From: Chloroflexota bacterium
GTDB taxonomy: Bacteria; Chloroflexota; Anaerolineae; Aggregatilineales; J027
DNA: 64,000 bases
Assembly: GCA_024434115.1 (NCBI GenBank)
Contig: QMIT01000001.1
Span: 372,001-436,000 of the forward strand
Direction: 5' to 3'
Each line of letters starts with the position of its first letter. Positions within the stretch are counted from its first letter, which is position 1. The position numbers were made by a program, and so were the translations under genes. Below, in pieces: positions 7,835 through 14,013 of this stretch. Below the pieces are notes generated by a model. It saw only the letters and a list, made by a program, of their open reading frames with translations, was not told where the DNA came from and searched no databases.

Positions 7835-9190
7835 ATGGGTAATTCACCTCAATTTGAAGTCCACGATAGCAGTATTTTAGACAACGCGCGGGCCATTTTG
7901 GAAAAAGCGAATTCTCCCAAAGGCATGGCGGATGCGGTCATAGCGGCGGTGGAGCGCAACGAAGAATGGCGGGGCAAACGCTGTATCAATCTCTTAGCCC
8001 CCGAAGCTCCCACTAGCCCCACTGTGCGTCGGCTATTGGCCTCTGAAATCGGGACACGCGCCGCCGAAGGGCACATCGGACGAGTCAATCGCTGGTTTGC
8101 GGGCACACAGTATATTGATGAAGTCGAGTCATTGTGTGTCGAGTTGCTCAAAAAGGCCTTCCGCTGCAACTATGCCGATCATCGTCTGATGGGGAGCATG
8201 TTGGGCAATATGGCGGTTTATCATGCGCTTGTCCAGCCGGGTGATCGTATTATGACGGCATCACAGCCGTTTGGCGGGCATTCCAGTAACCGCCCCGATG
8301 GGCCAGCGGGTACACGTGGCCTCGAAATCTACGATATTCCCTATGACCCGGATGAACTTGAAGTGGATTTAGATAAATTCACCGAAGAAGCCCAGCGCGT
8401 TCGCCCCAAATTGGTGGTGATGGGTATGTCTATGACCCTGTTTCCCCTCCCAGTGCGTGAGATGTCCTCGATTATTGCGGAGTGGGGCGGTCAATTTGTG
8501 TTTGATGGTGCGCACCAAGCGGGCCTCATCGCGGGTGGTCAATTCCAAGACCCCCTCAATGAAGGCGCGGCGATTCTGACAGGCTCGGCAGGCAAAACCT
8601 TCAGCGGCCCCCAAAGCGGCATGATTATGTGGAACGATTCGTCGTTGACCAAACCCATTACGGAAGCCATATTCCCGGTATTGGTAGCGACGCATCAGGT
8701 CAATCGTGTGGCAGCACTGGCAGTCGCCGCCGCAGAGATGCTTGAATTTGGGCGGGTGTATATGGCGCAGATTGTCAAAAATGCGCAGGCCCTCGGTAAA
8801 GCACTAGATTCACGTGGCATTCCCGTCCTAGCGGCCCATCGTGGTTATACCCGTACCCATCAAGTGATCGCCAATGTGCGCCAGTTCGGGGGTGGGCTAG
8901 AAGTGGCTCATCGTTTGGCCGAAGCCAATATCATTTCCAACAAGAACCTGACTCCCGGTGACACCCCGGCGGATTGGGATCGGCCCAGCGGCTTGCGGAT
9001 GGGCACGATTGAAGTGACCCGCTTGGGAATGATGCAAAAGGACATGGAGACGATTGCCGAGTTTATGGCGCGGGTGCTGGTCAAGGGGGAAGACCCCCAA
9101 TCGGTGCGCCGCGATGTCGAAGCTTTCCGCCTTCCCATGCAGGATTTTTACTATAACTTTGATAACGGCTGGCCCGCTGCTCAACAGTGA
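7835..9190 (+). CDS. SHMT-like fold-type I PLP enzyme
   Basis: The 451-aa protein follows the serine hydroxymethyltransferase pattern: INLLAPEAPTSPTV (SHMT: INLIASENYTSPAV) at 51-64, retaining the glutamate at 57. DGAHQAGLIAGG at 224-235 supplies the PLP-binding Asp and His, and SAGKTFSGPQSG carries the PLP lysine K254. The usual THK before the Schiff-base lysine is AGK here, so the histidine is lost, and the sequence is diverged throughout. It is therefore probably not the housekeeping GlyA but a relative acting on another beta-hydroxy amino acid, such as an aldolase or alpha-methylserine-type transferase. Cotranscription with a GntR regulator supports an inducible catabolic role. Confidence 0.75.
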   Translation: MGNSPQFEVHDSSILDNARAILEKANSPKGMADAVIAAVERNEEWRGKRCINLLAPEAPTSPTVRRLLASEIGTRAAEGHIGRVNRWFAGTQYIDEVESLCVELLKKAFRCNYADHRLMGSMLGNMAVYHALVQPGDRIMTASQPFGGHSSNRPDGPAGTRGLEIYDIPYDPDELEVDLDKFTEEAQRVRPKLVVMGMSMTLFPLPVREMSSIIAEWGGQFVFDGAHQAGLIAGGQFQDPLNEGAAILTGSAGKTFSGPQSGMIMWNDSSLTKPITEAIFPVLVATHQVNRVAALAVAAAEMLEFGRVYMAQIVKNAQALGKALDSRGIPVLAAHRGYTRTHQVIANVRQFGGGLEVAHRLAEANIISNKNLTPGDTPADWDRPSGLRMGTIEVTRLGMMQKDMETIAEFMARVLVKGEDPQSVRRDVEAFRLPMQDFYYNFDNGWPAAQQ

Positions 9191-9212
9191 GGCTAGATTT
9201 CAGATTGAAGCC

Positions 9213-9247
9213 ACCTGTCACTACTTTAGTTTCAAATAGTGACAGGT
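9213..9247. terminator. Hairpin between convergent genes, likely bidirectional terminator
   Basis: ACCTGTCACTA (9213-9223) and TAGTGACAGGT (9237-9247) form a perfect 11-bp stem with a 13-nt loop between the PLP-enzyme stop and the convergent gene's stop. There is no long T-run on either side. Confidence 0.5.
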
Positions 9248-9262
9248 ACGGATTGGTTCAGA

Positions 9263-9835
9263 TTAGTGGTCGAGCGGTGGCTTGGTTGGGTCTTGGATGT
9301 AACGGCCCAGTATCAGCGAACGGACGACTTCCTCCCATGCGGCTTCATATTTCGCAGCTTCGTCTACCCAAAAATCGAAGGTAATCAGTATCTGAACATT
9401 CCAGCCCCGTGCCACTAGGATACGGGTAAAGGCCTCTCGATTGTCATTTTCGGTATCTTCAAAACGGTGTTCGACCCAAACGATTTCAACCCCCGGACGA
9501 TTGACCCGGAATAGCTCACTTTTGGCGAGGACTTTCATTTTGCTGTCGTTGGTGGAATCAATCAGCATTTTGTCGAGTGGCAGCCCACTCCAATCCACCC
9601 CTACAGGCAGCCGCCAAAAGGAAGTGGTGAGGCGTGCATTGTCGTTGGGTGGGTCGGCGTCATGCAGTTCAAACGGCTCTAGTTTTGCCACAATCCATGT
9701 ATCCGGCACATTGAAACTCACCAAACCACGCTCCAATACCACGATTTTGTAGCCTTCGGGCGCTTTCCATGTGTGGTTCGCTGGCAGCGGTATGGTGGTT
9801 GCTTTAGGGTTCAGCTTATGTTTAGGCCGTTTCAT
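9263..9835 (-). CDS. Hypothetical soluble protein, possibly Mog1/PsbP-like fold
   Basis: 190 aa with no signal peptide or membrane segment. A basic N-terminus is followed by alternating beta strands (VSFNVPDTWIVAKLEPFEL), a middle part, ILITFDFW, and a C-terminal helix ending in AAWEEVVRSLILG. This order of strands plus a final helix is seen in DUF1795/Mog1-PsbP-like proteins, but the match is only by pattern. It is transcribed alone, convergent with the PLP-enzyme gene. Function unknown. Confidence 0.6.
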   Translation of the reverse strand: MKRPKHKLNPKATTIPLPANHTWKAPEGYKIVVLERGLVSFNVPDTWIVAKLEPFELHDADPPNDNARLTTSFWRLPVGVDWSGLPLDKMLIDSTNDSKMKVLAKSELFRVNRPGVEIVWVEHRFEDTENDNREAFTRILVARGWNVQILITFDFWVDEAAKYEAAWEEVVRSLILGRYIQDPTKPPLDH

Positions 9836-9947
9836 GAATGCCTCCCCGTATAGGTTGAATCCGTCATATCCATTCTAACGCATTTTAAAAAACCAAAATG
9901 TCAAGCGAAACTTTTGTGGATTACCTCCAAAGTATGGGGGTAAAAAA

Positions 9948-9976
9948 TTGACCCTTGTGTAAATTCACAAAATAGG
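9948..9976 (+). promoter_or_regulatory. Palindromic site and possible promoter upstream of glnA
   Basis: TTGACC at 9948-9953 could be a -35 box. Immediately after it is TTGTG-TAAATT-CACAA (9955-9970), an inverted repeat with 5-bp arms. It resembles, but is 2 bp shorter than, a CRP-type site. It lies about 100 bp before glnA and may be a nitrogen- or carbon-control operator; the -10 (AATAGG, 9971-9976) is poor. The rest of 9836-10065 shows nothing else clear. Confidence 0.35.
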
Positions 9977-10065
9977 CTTCGGAAATTTGAGAAGTGAATA
10001 CAATTTGCCCGATATTATTCCAACGCCATGTCGTTCGTCAAAAAACAATAGAAGGTTAGGTAGTT

Positions 10066-11487
10066 ATGTCTGAATCACTCCGCAACTTCCTCGAAATTCC
10101 CTATGAACAGCTAGAAGAGCTGAATCTTGAGGCAAAAACCAAACGCCAAAATCGTGTTTCAGCCGATACTATCCGTGAAGAACGGATGCGTTATTTGACG
10201 GATGAAAAGCGTATCAAGGCCGTGACCGTATGCTTCACCGACCTCGAAGGCCGCTTCCACATGCTGGATTATGACAAGAAATTCTTGTTGAAGGCCGCTG
10301 ATAATCTCACCTTCGATGGGTCATCAGTACGTGGCTTCAGCCAACAATCTGAATCCGACCTGCGCTTGGGCATTGACTGGTCGGCGTTCTATTGGCTGCC
10401 CTCCGATGTGTTTGGCCCCGGCAAAGTTTTGGTCTTCGGTGAGGTTTTGGAGCGTGATGGCAGTCCCTATCCTGCCGACATGCGTTCGGCCCTGAAGCTG
10501 TATACTGCCGACCAATATCAAAAGAACGGTTATACCTTCAACTTATCCAATGAAATTGAGGGCTTCATCTTCCGGGGCCGTCATGCTGAACAGCGTTACG
10601 TTGAAACGGGCCAATTTGAATTCGTTTCGACGGGGGGTTACTATCACTCGCTCCCCGGCGATACCCTGCGTACATTCATTGACAAGGCTGCGGAAGTGCA
10701 GCGTGCGATGGGGTTTGCGAATGAAAAAGATCATCCTGAAGTCGCCCCGTCCCAGTTTGAAATGAATTACTCCTATTCGGAAGCTGTCATTGCCGCCGAC
10801 CAGATTCAACTGTATAAGCTGGTGGCCCGCCAAGTCGCACAGCAAATGGATTTGACCGCCAGCTTCCTGCCGAAACCCGTGACAGGGGTAAACGGCAGCG
10901 GGATGCACACCAATATGTCCATCTCCAAAGGCGACACCAACTTGTTCTATCAAAAAGATGGTCAGGATGGCATCTCTAGCCTCGCATGGGATTTTGTGAA
11001 ACGTATTTTGAGCGTTGGCCGCGAAATTTGCTTGGTTCTGAACCCCAGTGTCAATGCCTATCGCCGCCTCGATCCCCACTATGAAGCGCCCAATCAAATC
11101 AAGGCGTCGCCGATTGACCGGGGCAGCATGGTGCGTATTCCAATTGGCAATTCACGTTCAGCCCGTATTGAAGTCCGTTCCATCGCACCTGACGCCAACC
11201 CCTACCTCGCGGTTTATACCCTGTTCCGCACGGGTCTGGAAGGGAAAATTAGTACCCATCTCTCGCCCGACGCGATCCTGCCCGACAACATCTATGACGC
11301 TATCTCCGATTTCTGTGGCGGGGTGTTTGTCCGACAAGTATTGGGAGACGAGATTTGCGAACGCTATGCGGCATTGAAGCAGGCCTCGGCTGATCGCTGC
11401 CCACGTCTGTTGGGTTCACAGATCAAGCCCGCCGAAATTCAATTCCACCACGAAGTCACTAACCAATACTACTGGAATCAGTTCTAG
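10066..11487 (+). CDS. glnA: Glutamine synthetase type I
   Basis: 473 aa, the usual GSI size. It makes glutamine from glutamate, ammonia and ATP in the cytosol. The N-terminal beta-grasp domain has TFDGSSVRGF, the latch region that places the Asp of the neighbouring subunit in the active site. The catalytic domain has an NEIEGFIF metal-binding strand, NGSGMHTNMS, RIPIGNSRSARIEVR and PDANPYLA. Near the end PDNIYDAISD resembles the NLYDLP loop that carries the adenylylated Tyr in GSI-beta enzymes, so covalent control is possible but not shown. It is monocistronic and followed by a strong terminator. Confidence 0.95.
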   Translation: MSESLRNFLEIPYEQLEELNLEAKTKRQNRVSADTIREERMRYLTDEKRIKAVTVCFTDLEGRFHMLDYDKKFLLKAADNLTFDGSSVRGFSQQSESDLRLGIDWSAFYWLPSDVFGPGKVLVFGEVLERDGSPYPADMRSALKLYTADQYQKNGYTFNLSNEIEGFIFRGRHAEQRYVETGQFEFVSTGGYYHSLPGDTLRTFIDKAAEVQRAMGFANEKDHPEVAPSQFEMNYSYSEAVIAADQIQLYKLVARQVAQQMDLTASFLPKPVTGVNGSGMHTNMSISKGDTNLFYQKDGQDGISSLAWDFVKRILSVGREICLVLNPSVNAYRRLDPHYEAPNQIKASPIDRGSMVRIPIGNSRSARIEVRSIAPDANPYLAVYTLFRTGLEGKISTHLSPDAILPDNIYDAISDFCGGVFVRQVLGDEICERYAALKQASADRCPRLLGSQIKPAEIQFHHEVTNQYYWNQF

Positions 11488-11498
11488 TCGAAATAGGG

Positions 11499-11531
11499 GA
11501 GGGGTATCCGCAGGGATGCCCCTCATTTTTT
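11499..11531 (+). terminator. Rho-independent terminator of glnA
   Basis: GAGGGGTATCC (11499-11509) pairs with GGATGCCCCTC (11514-11524) through 11 bp (one G-U) with a GCAG loop, followed by ATTTTTT. It isolates glnA from the following tRNA gene. Confidence 0.9.
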
Positions 11532-11558
11532 GTTGTTCAAGTCAATCTGCGGTATCAT
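11530..11558 (+). promoter_or_regulatory. Candidate promoter of the CUA tRNA cassette
   Basis: TTGTTG (11530-11535), a 17-bp spacer and TATCAT (11553-11558) place transcription start about 15-17 nt before the tRNA 5' end at 11582. The -35 overlaps the end of the glnA terminator T-run. Confidence 0.45.
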
Positions 11559-11581
11559 CTTTTTTATGCTTTTGCGAGTTT

Positions 11582-11653
11582 GGGTCATATGCTCGTTGGA
11601 TGGGCGGCGGACTCTAAACCCGCTAGAAGCGAGTTCGATTCTCGCATGACCCA
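11582..11653 (+). tRNA. tRNA with anticodon CUA (UAG-reading, putative amber suppressor)
   Basis: The cloverleaf can be drawn completely. The acceptor is GGGTCAT/ATGACCC (7 perfect bp) with discriminator A11653. The D stem is GCTC/GGGC with G18-G19 in the loop. The anticodon stem is GCGGA/CCCGC (A31-C39 mismatch) with loop CTCTAAA. A 5-nt variable loop, T stem GCGAG/CTCGC and T loop TTCGATT follow. Anticodon CTA is at 11614-11616, with canonical U33 and A37. CCA is not encoded. The core is odd: A at position 8, G14 and U15 replace the near-universal U8, A14 and R15. The acceptor (GGGTC, A73) and loop resemble tRNA-Lys(CUU) with U36 changed to A. It is not tRNA-Pyl, since the variable loop, T loop and D loop are standard. 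Charging identity is unknown. Confidence 0.75.
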
Positions 11654-11666
11654 TTGTGGAGGAAAT

Positions 11667-11729
11667 ATGTTGTAGGTTTACTATTCCAAAACGAGAGACC
11701 CCCCAAACTGTATCTCCCTCTCTACCTGA
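11667..11729 (+). CDS. Leader ORF with in-frame UAG at codon 3
   Basis: GGAGGA (11658-11663) precedes ATG 11667. Codon 2 is TTG and codon 3 is TAG (11673-11675). If UAG is read, translation continues in frame to TGA at 11727-11729, a 20-residue peptide. Without readthrough it is a two-codon minigene (Met-Leu-stop). The Shine-Dalgarno begins only five bases after the tRNA 3' end, so tRNA processing would release an mRNA starting right at this leader. The readthrough part spans the left arm of the hairpin at 11708-11762. This fits a regulatory leader whose full translation requires the CUA tRNA. Function is inferred from arrangement only. Confidence 0.55.
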
Positions 11730-11762
11730 ACTGATGTTTATGCAAATCAAGAGGAGATACAG
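11708..11762 (+). promoter_or_regulatory. Hairpin sequestering the ribosome binding site of the 140-aa gene
   Basis: CTGTATCTCC (11708-11717) pairs perfectly with GGAGATACAG (11753-11762), and TCT/AGA adds 3 bp after a bulged C. The right arm contains the Shine-Dalgarno (GAGGAG, 11751-11756) of the gene starting at 11765. The left arm lies inside the leader ORF, 33 nt beyond its UAG. A ribosome stopping at the UAG would leave the stem intact; one reading through to 11729 would open it. Confidence 0.6.
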
Positions 11763-11764
11763 AC

Positions 11765-12187
11765 ATGAATACCCTTCCAAAAGCGATCACCGCTCAAATA
11801 ACAGTTGACCTTTCTACCTACCAGAGTATCCGCAGCCACTGGAGTGATTTGATGCGCTCCACACGCAGGCAAGAATTACGGGCTTCGCATCATCTGCTTT
11901 ACCTAGCGCTGTTAGGTAAGGATTGGCGCAAGGCTTTTCGCTGTCTTTCTAATTCAAACAAACTCAATAATGGCGCGTTTCCGGGATGGGGACTTTTTTG
12001 CGCCACAGCCGTACTGCATATGGTAGCGTGTGAGGAGGAAGTGCTGGCTCCATTTGATGGCCTTGTTACGCCAGCCATGCTTCAGCAGGTTCGGCAATTG
12101 ATCCCGGTTCCGAATGCCTACAAACTCAAACCGGAACAATTTGTGGCAGGGGAGTTTCCCTTTGAGGCGTATGTTGTGCCCGCTTGA
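11765..12187 (+). CDS. Unrecognised 140-aa protein of the CUA-tRNA cassette
   Basis: A compact soluble protein without signal peptide, membrane segment or cysteine metal site. Recognisable stretches are a basic SHWSDLMRSTRRQ segment near residues 24-36, SHHLLYLALLGKDWRKAF at 41-58, a GAFPGWGLF turn, and an acidic C-terminal half ending in FEAYVVPA. I cannot assign a family. It starts at ATG 11765 with GAGGAG 9-14 nt upstream, and that site is buried in the leader hairpin. The PTH2-like gene follows after 38 bp and is probably in the same transcript, which suggests a role connected with the CUA tRNA. Confidence 0.75.
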   Translation: MNTLPKAITAQITVDLSTYQSIRSHWSDLMRSTRRQELRASHHLLYLALLGKDWRKAFRCLSNSNKLNNGAFPGWGLFCATAVLHMVACEEEVLAPFDGLVTPAMLQQVRQLIPVPNAYKLKPEQFVAGEFPFEAYVVPA

Positions 12188-12225
12188 GTCAAGGCCTAAG
12201 TCTAATTAGCCGACAGGAGGAAACG

Positions 12226-12633
12226 ATGCCAGAATCCTAGACGGTTGCACAGGTATATGCCTATGTTCTTGTCCGAACCGACATTGCCCTTGAACAGCAA
12301 ATTGTGCAGGTCGGACATGCGTGTTTGGAAGCAGGACGTAGATTTGACTGGCCGGATACCCCCTGTAATCTTGTTGTCCTCGGTGTTGCCAACAGTGGTG
12401 AATTACAGGCCACGATTGAACGGGTGCAACTGGCTGAAGTGCGTATCGCGCTGTTTTATGAACCAGACCATCAGCTTGGGCTAACGGCTGCCTGTACAGA
12501 ACCCATCTCCGGCGCATTTAGGCGACTCTTTCGGCGCTTTCCTCTTTGGAATGTGGATGGGGCAACCTCAGCACGCGGGCCACCACACCGCGTTTTCCTG
12601 AAGTCGCGGGTTAATGAACGTATGTTCTATTGA
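12226..12633 (+). CDS. Peptidyl-tRNA hydrolase 2-like protein with in-frame UAG at codon 5
   Basis: A strong ribosome site (AGGAGG, 12215-12220) precedes ATG 12226. Codons run ATG CCA GAA TCC TAG, then stay open to TGA at 12631-12633 (135 residues counting UAG). The part after UAG follows the PTH2 fold: VYAYVLVRTD strand, QQIVQVGHACLEAG helix (PTH2 family: KGKxAAQVAHA), NLVVLGV strand, a helix, RIALFYEPD and GLTAACTEPI, ending RRFPLW. PTH2 enzymes release tRNA from stalled peptidyl-tRNA. No ATG, GTG or TTG lies in frame between the UAG and GTG 12304, and starting at 12304 would remove the first strand and RTD motif. Intact protein therefore needs UAG readthrough, which the tRNA 585 bp upstream could provide. 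The alternative is a recent nonsense mutation. Confidence 0.7.
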
Positions 12634-12839
12634 TTGGAGTTATATGCGCCGAAGTTGAATCCGTAACCACGGTTACGCATGAGTTTGAATGACAACAATG
12701 ATGTTAATAAACGGATGGGCTTGGATAGGCGATTTTGAGACTAAGCAAGGTAAAAGTCTAACTGTTTTCCAATGGAACCAAAACTTGGTTCGACACCCAC
12801 GCAGCATGACCTGTTGGGGGTGTCCGATAGAAAGACAAT
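12634..12839. other. Intergenic stretch after the cassette with two hairpins
   Basis: CGTAACC (12662-12668) and GGTTACG (12671-12677) form a tight hairpin. GACACCC (12792-12798) and GGGTGTC (12818-12824) form a second one with a 19-nt loop. Neither has a T-run. No convincing gene is visible; the second hairpin may end transcription from either side. Confidence 0.35.
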
Positions 12840-13730
12840 TTAGGCTGATGTATCCAGCGATAAGAGAAAAATGCTCATCATCAACATGCCTGCCCCAACC
12901 ATCCCCGTTGCAGCCAGTGTTTCCCCAAATAATACCCACGCCAAAAGTGCGGCTACCAGCGGGTCAAGCATCCCGATGATACTGGCGGCGGTGGCGGAGA
13001 CCGAACGCAGGCCTGTTTGGAACATCCAATAGGCGAAGGCGGTTGGGATAAGGCCGAGATAGAGCACTAGCATCCAGCCCTGCGCGGTATGGACGACGAC
13101 TACGCCTTTCACCAAATTGACCGCGATCAATACAATTGTGCCGACCCCAAAGGTGATGGCTGTGACTTGTAGTGGGTGGTAATCGGCGGCAAGGAATCGC
13201 CCACAGACAATCATGCTGGCATAACCGACGGCGGAGATCAGCGACAGGATGGTGCCGAGCAGCAAATTGTAATTCGTGCCCTCCGGGGAATGTAGTCCGA
13301 CGAGCAGTACACTTCCCATCATGGCACTCATCAAGGCCAGCACGATGCGTCCATTGAGTGTCTCGAATTTCAGCAGCACGGAGACGCATGTTACCACTAA
13401 GGGCGCAAGACAGATAGTTAGAACGGTGGCAATCGTGACGCCAGTGGCTTGAATCGCCGCGAAATAGGCTGCGTGAGAAATCGCTAAAAATGTGCCACTC
13501 AATAGGAGGATGCTGAAGTCGCGCCGCTGAATTTGGAACATCTGGCGGCCCACGATGAACCAGCACGCCGCCAATAGCACCGGAGTGGCAATCAGCATTC
13601 GGGCGAGGTTGATGAATAGCGAGGTGGTAGTGTCCAAATTGTAGATGGCTTGGGTGGCGACCCCGATGGTGCCCCACGTGATGGCTGTGCCTGTTACCAA
13701 CCAGAGGCCGCCGGGTTGAAATTTCTGCAT
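12840..13730 (-). CDS. EamA/DMT-family transporter
   Basis: About ten hydrophobic helices in two similar halves, as in the drug/metabolite transporter superfamily. The first half begins WLVTGTAITWGTIGVATQA (family pattern: WGxxxV). The second half has GLIPTAFAYWMFQTGLRSVSA and the family signature LDPLVAALLAWVLFGE. The frame is open to 13790, but the ATG at 13730 starts directly before the first helix and gives 296 aa, the usual EamA length. The exported or imported solute cannot be told. It stands alone, convergent with the PTH2-like gene. Confidence 0.85.
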   Translation of the reverse strand: MQKFQPGGLWLVTGTAITWGTIGVATQAIYNLDTTTSLFINLARMLIATPVLLAACWFIVGRQMFQIQRRDFSILLLSGTFLAISHAAYFAAIQATGVTIATVLTICLAPLVVTCVSVLLKFETLNGRIVLALMSAMMGSVLLVGLHSPEGTNYNLLLGTILSLISAVGYASMIVCGRFLAADYHPLQVTAITFGVGTIVLIAVNLVKGVVVVHTAQGWMLVLYLGLIPTAFAYWMFQTGLRSVSATAASIIGMLDPLVAALLAWVLFGETLAATGMVGAGMLMMSIFLLSLDTSA

Positions 13731-14013
13731 GATAGAGATGCCCTTTAATCGTATGTAATGGATGAAACATGGGAAGCCAAAAACTTCCACTACGCTTAAC
13801 GATGGGTGGGCAAGGTGCGAATCAAATTACACCACAGCAGTGTGTTTCTACTGGGGATAGGTGGGAAGATTGCCGCTTGCCCGGTCTTAGGCAGCGACTG
13901 GGGGTGGGTTGGTGATGTGGAGAGGCAAGGCCATTTGTTTATCCCTTTTGGAAATTTGAATCTTTGTAGATAGTATGATAGAGCCGTGCGGATGTCAATC
14001 AGTCTAGGGGAGG

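Noticed and set aside
11582-11653. Reading the tRNA as Arg (UCU)
   Set aside because: That would put C at position 33, where U is universal; only anticodon CUA gives U33 and A37 with a 7-nt loop and a normal variable loop.
11582-11653. Pyrrolysine tRNA
   Set aside because: tRNA-Pyl has a 3-nt variable loop, 6-bp anticodon stem and lacks the GG and TTC loop bases; this tRNA has a 5-nt variable loop, GG and TTCGATT, and no pyl genes are in the window.
12304-12633. GTG 12304 as the true start of the PTH2-like gene
   Set aside because: It would remove the first beta strand and the RTD motif and has no ribosome site; the ATG at 12226 has AGGAGG.
12689-12979. 96-aa open frame after the cassette
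   Set aside because: No ribosome site, and over half of it lies antisense to the EamA transporter gene.
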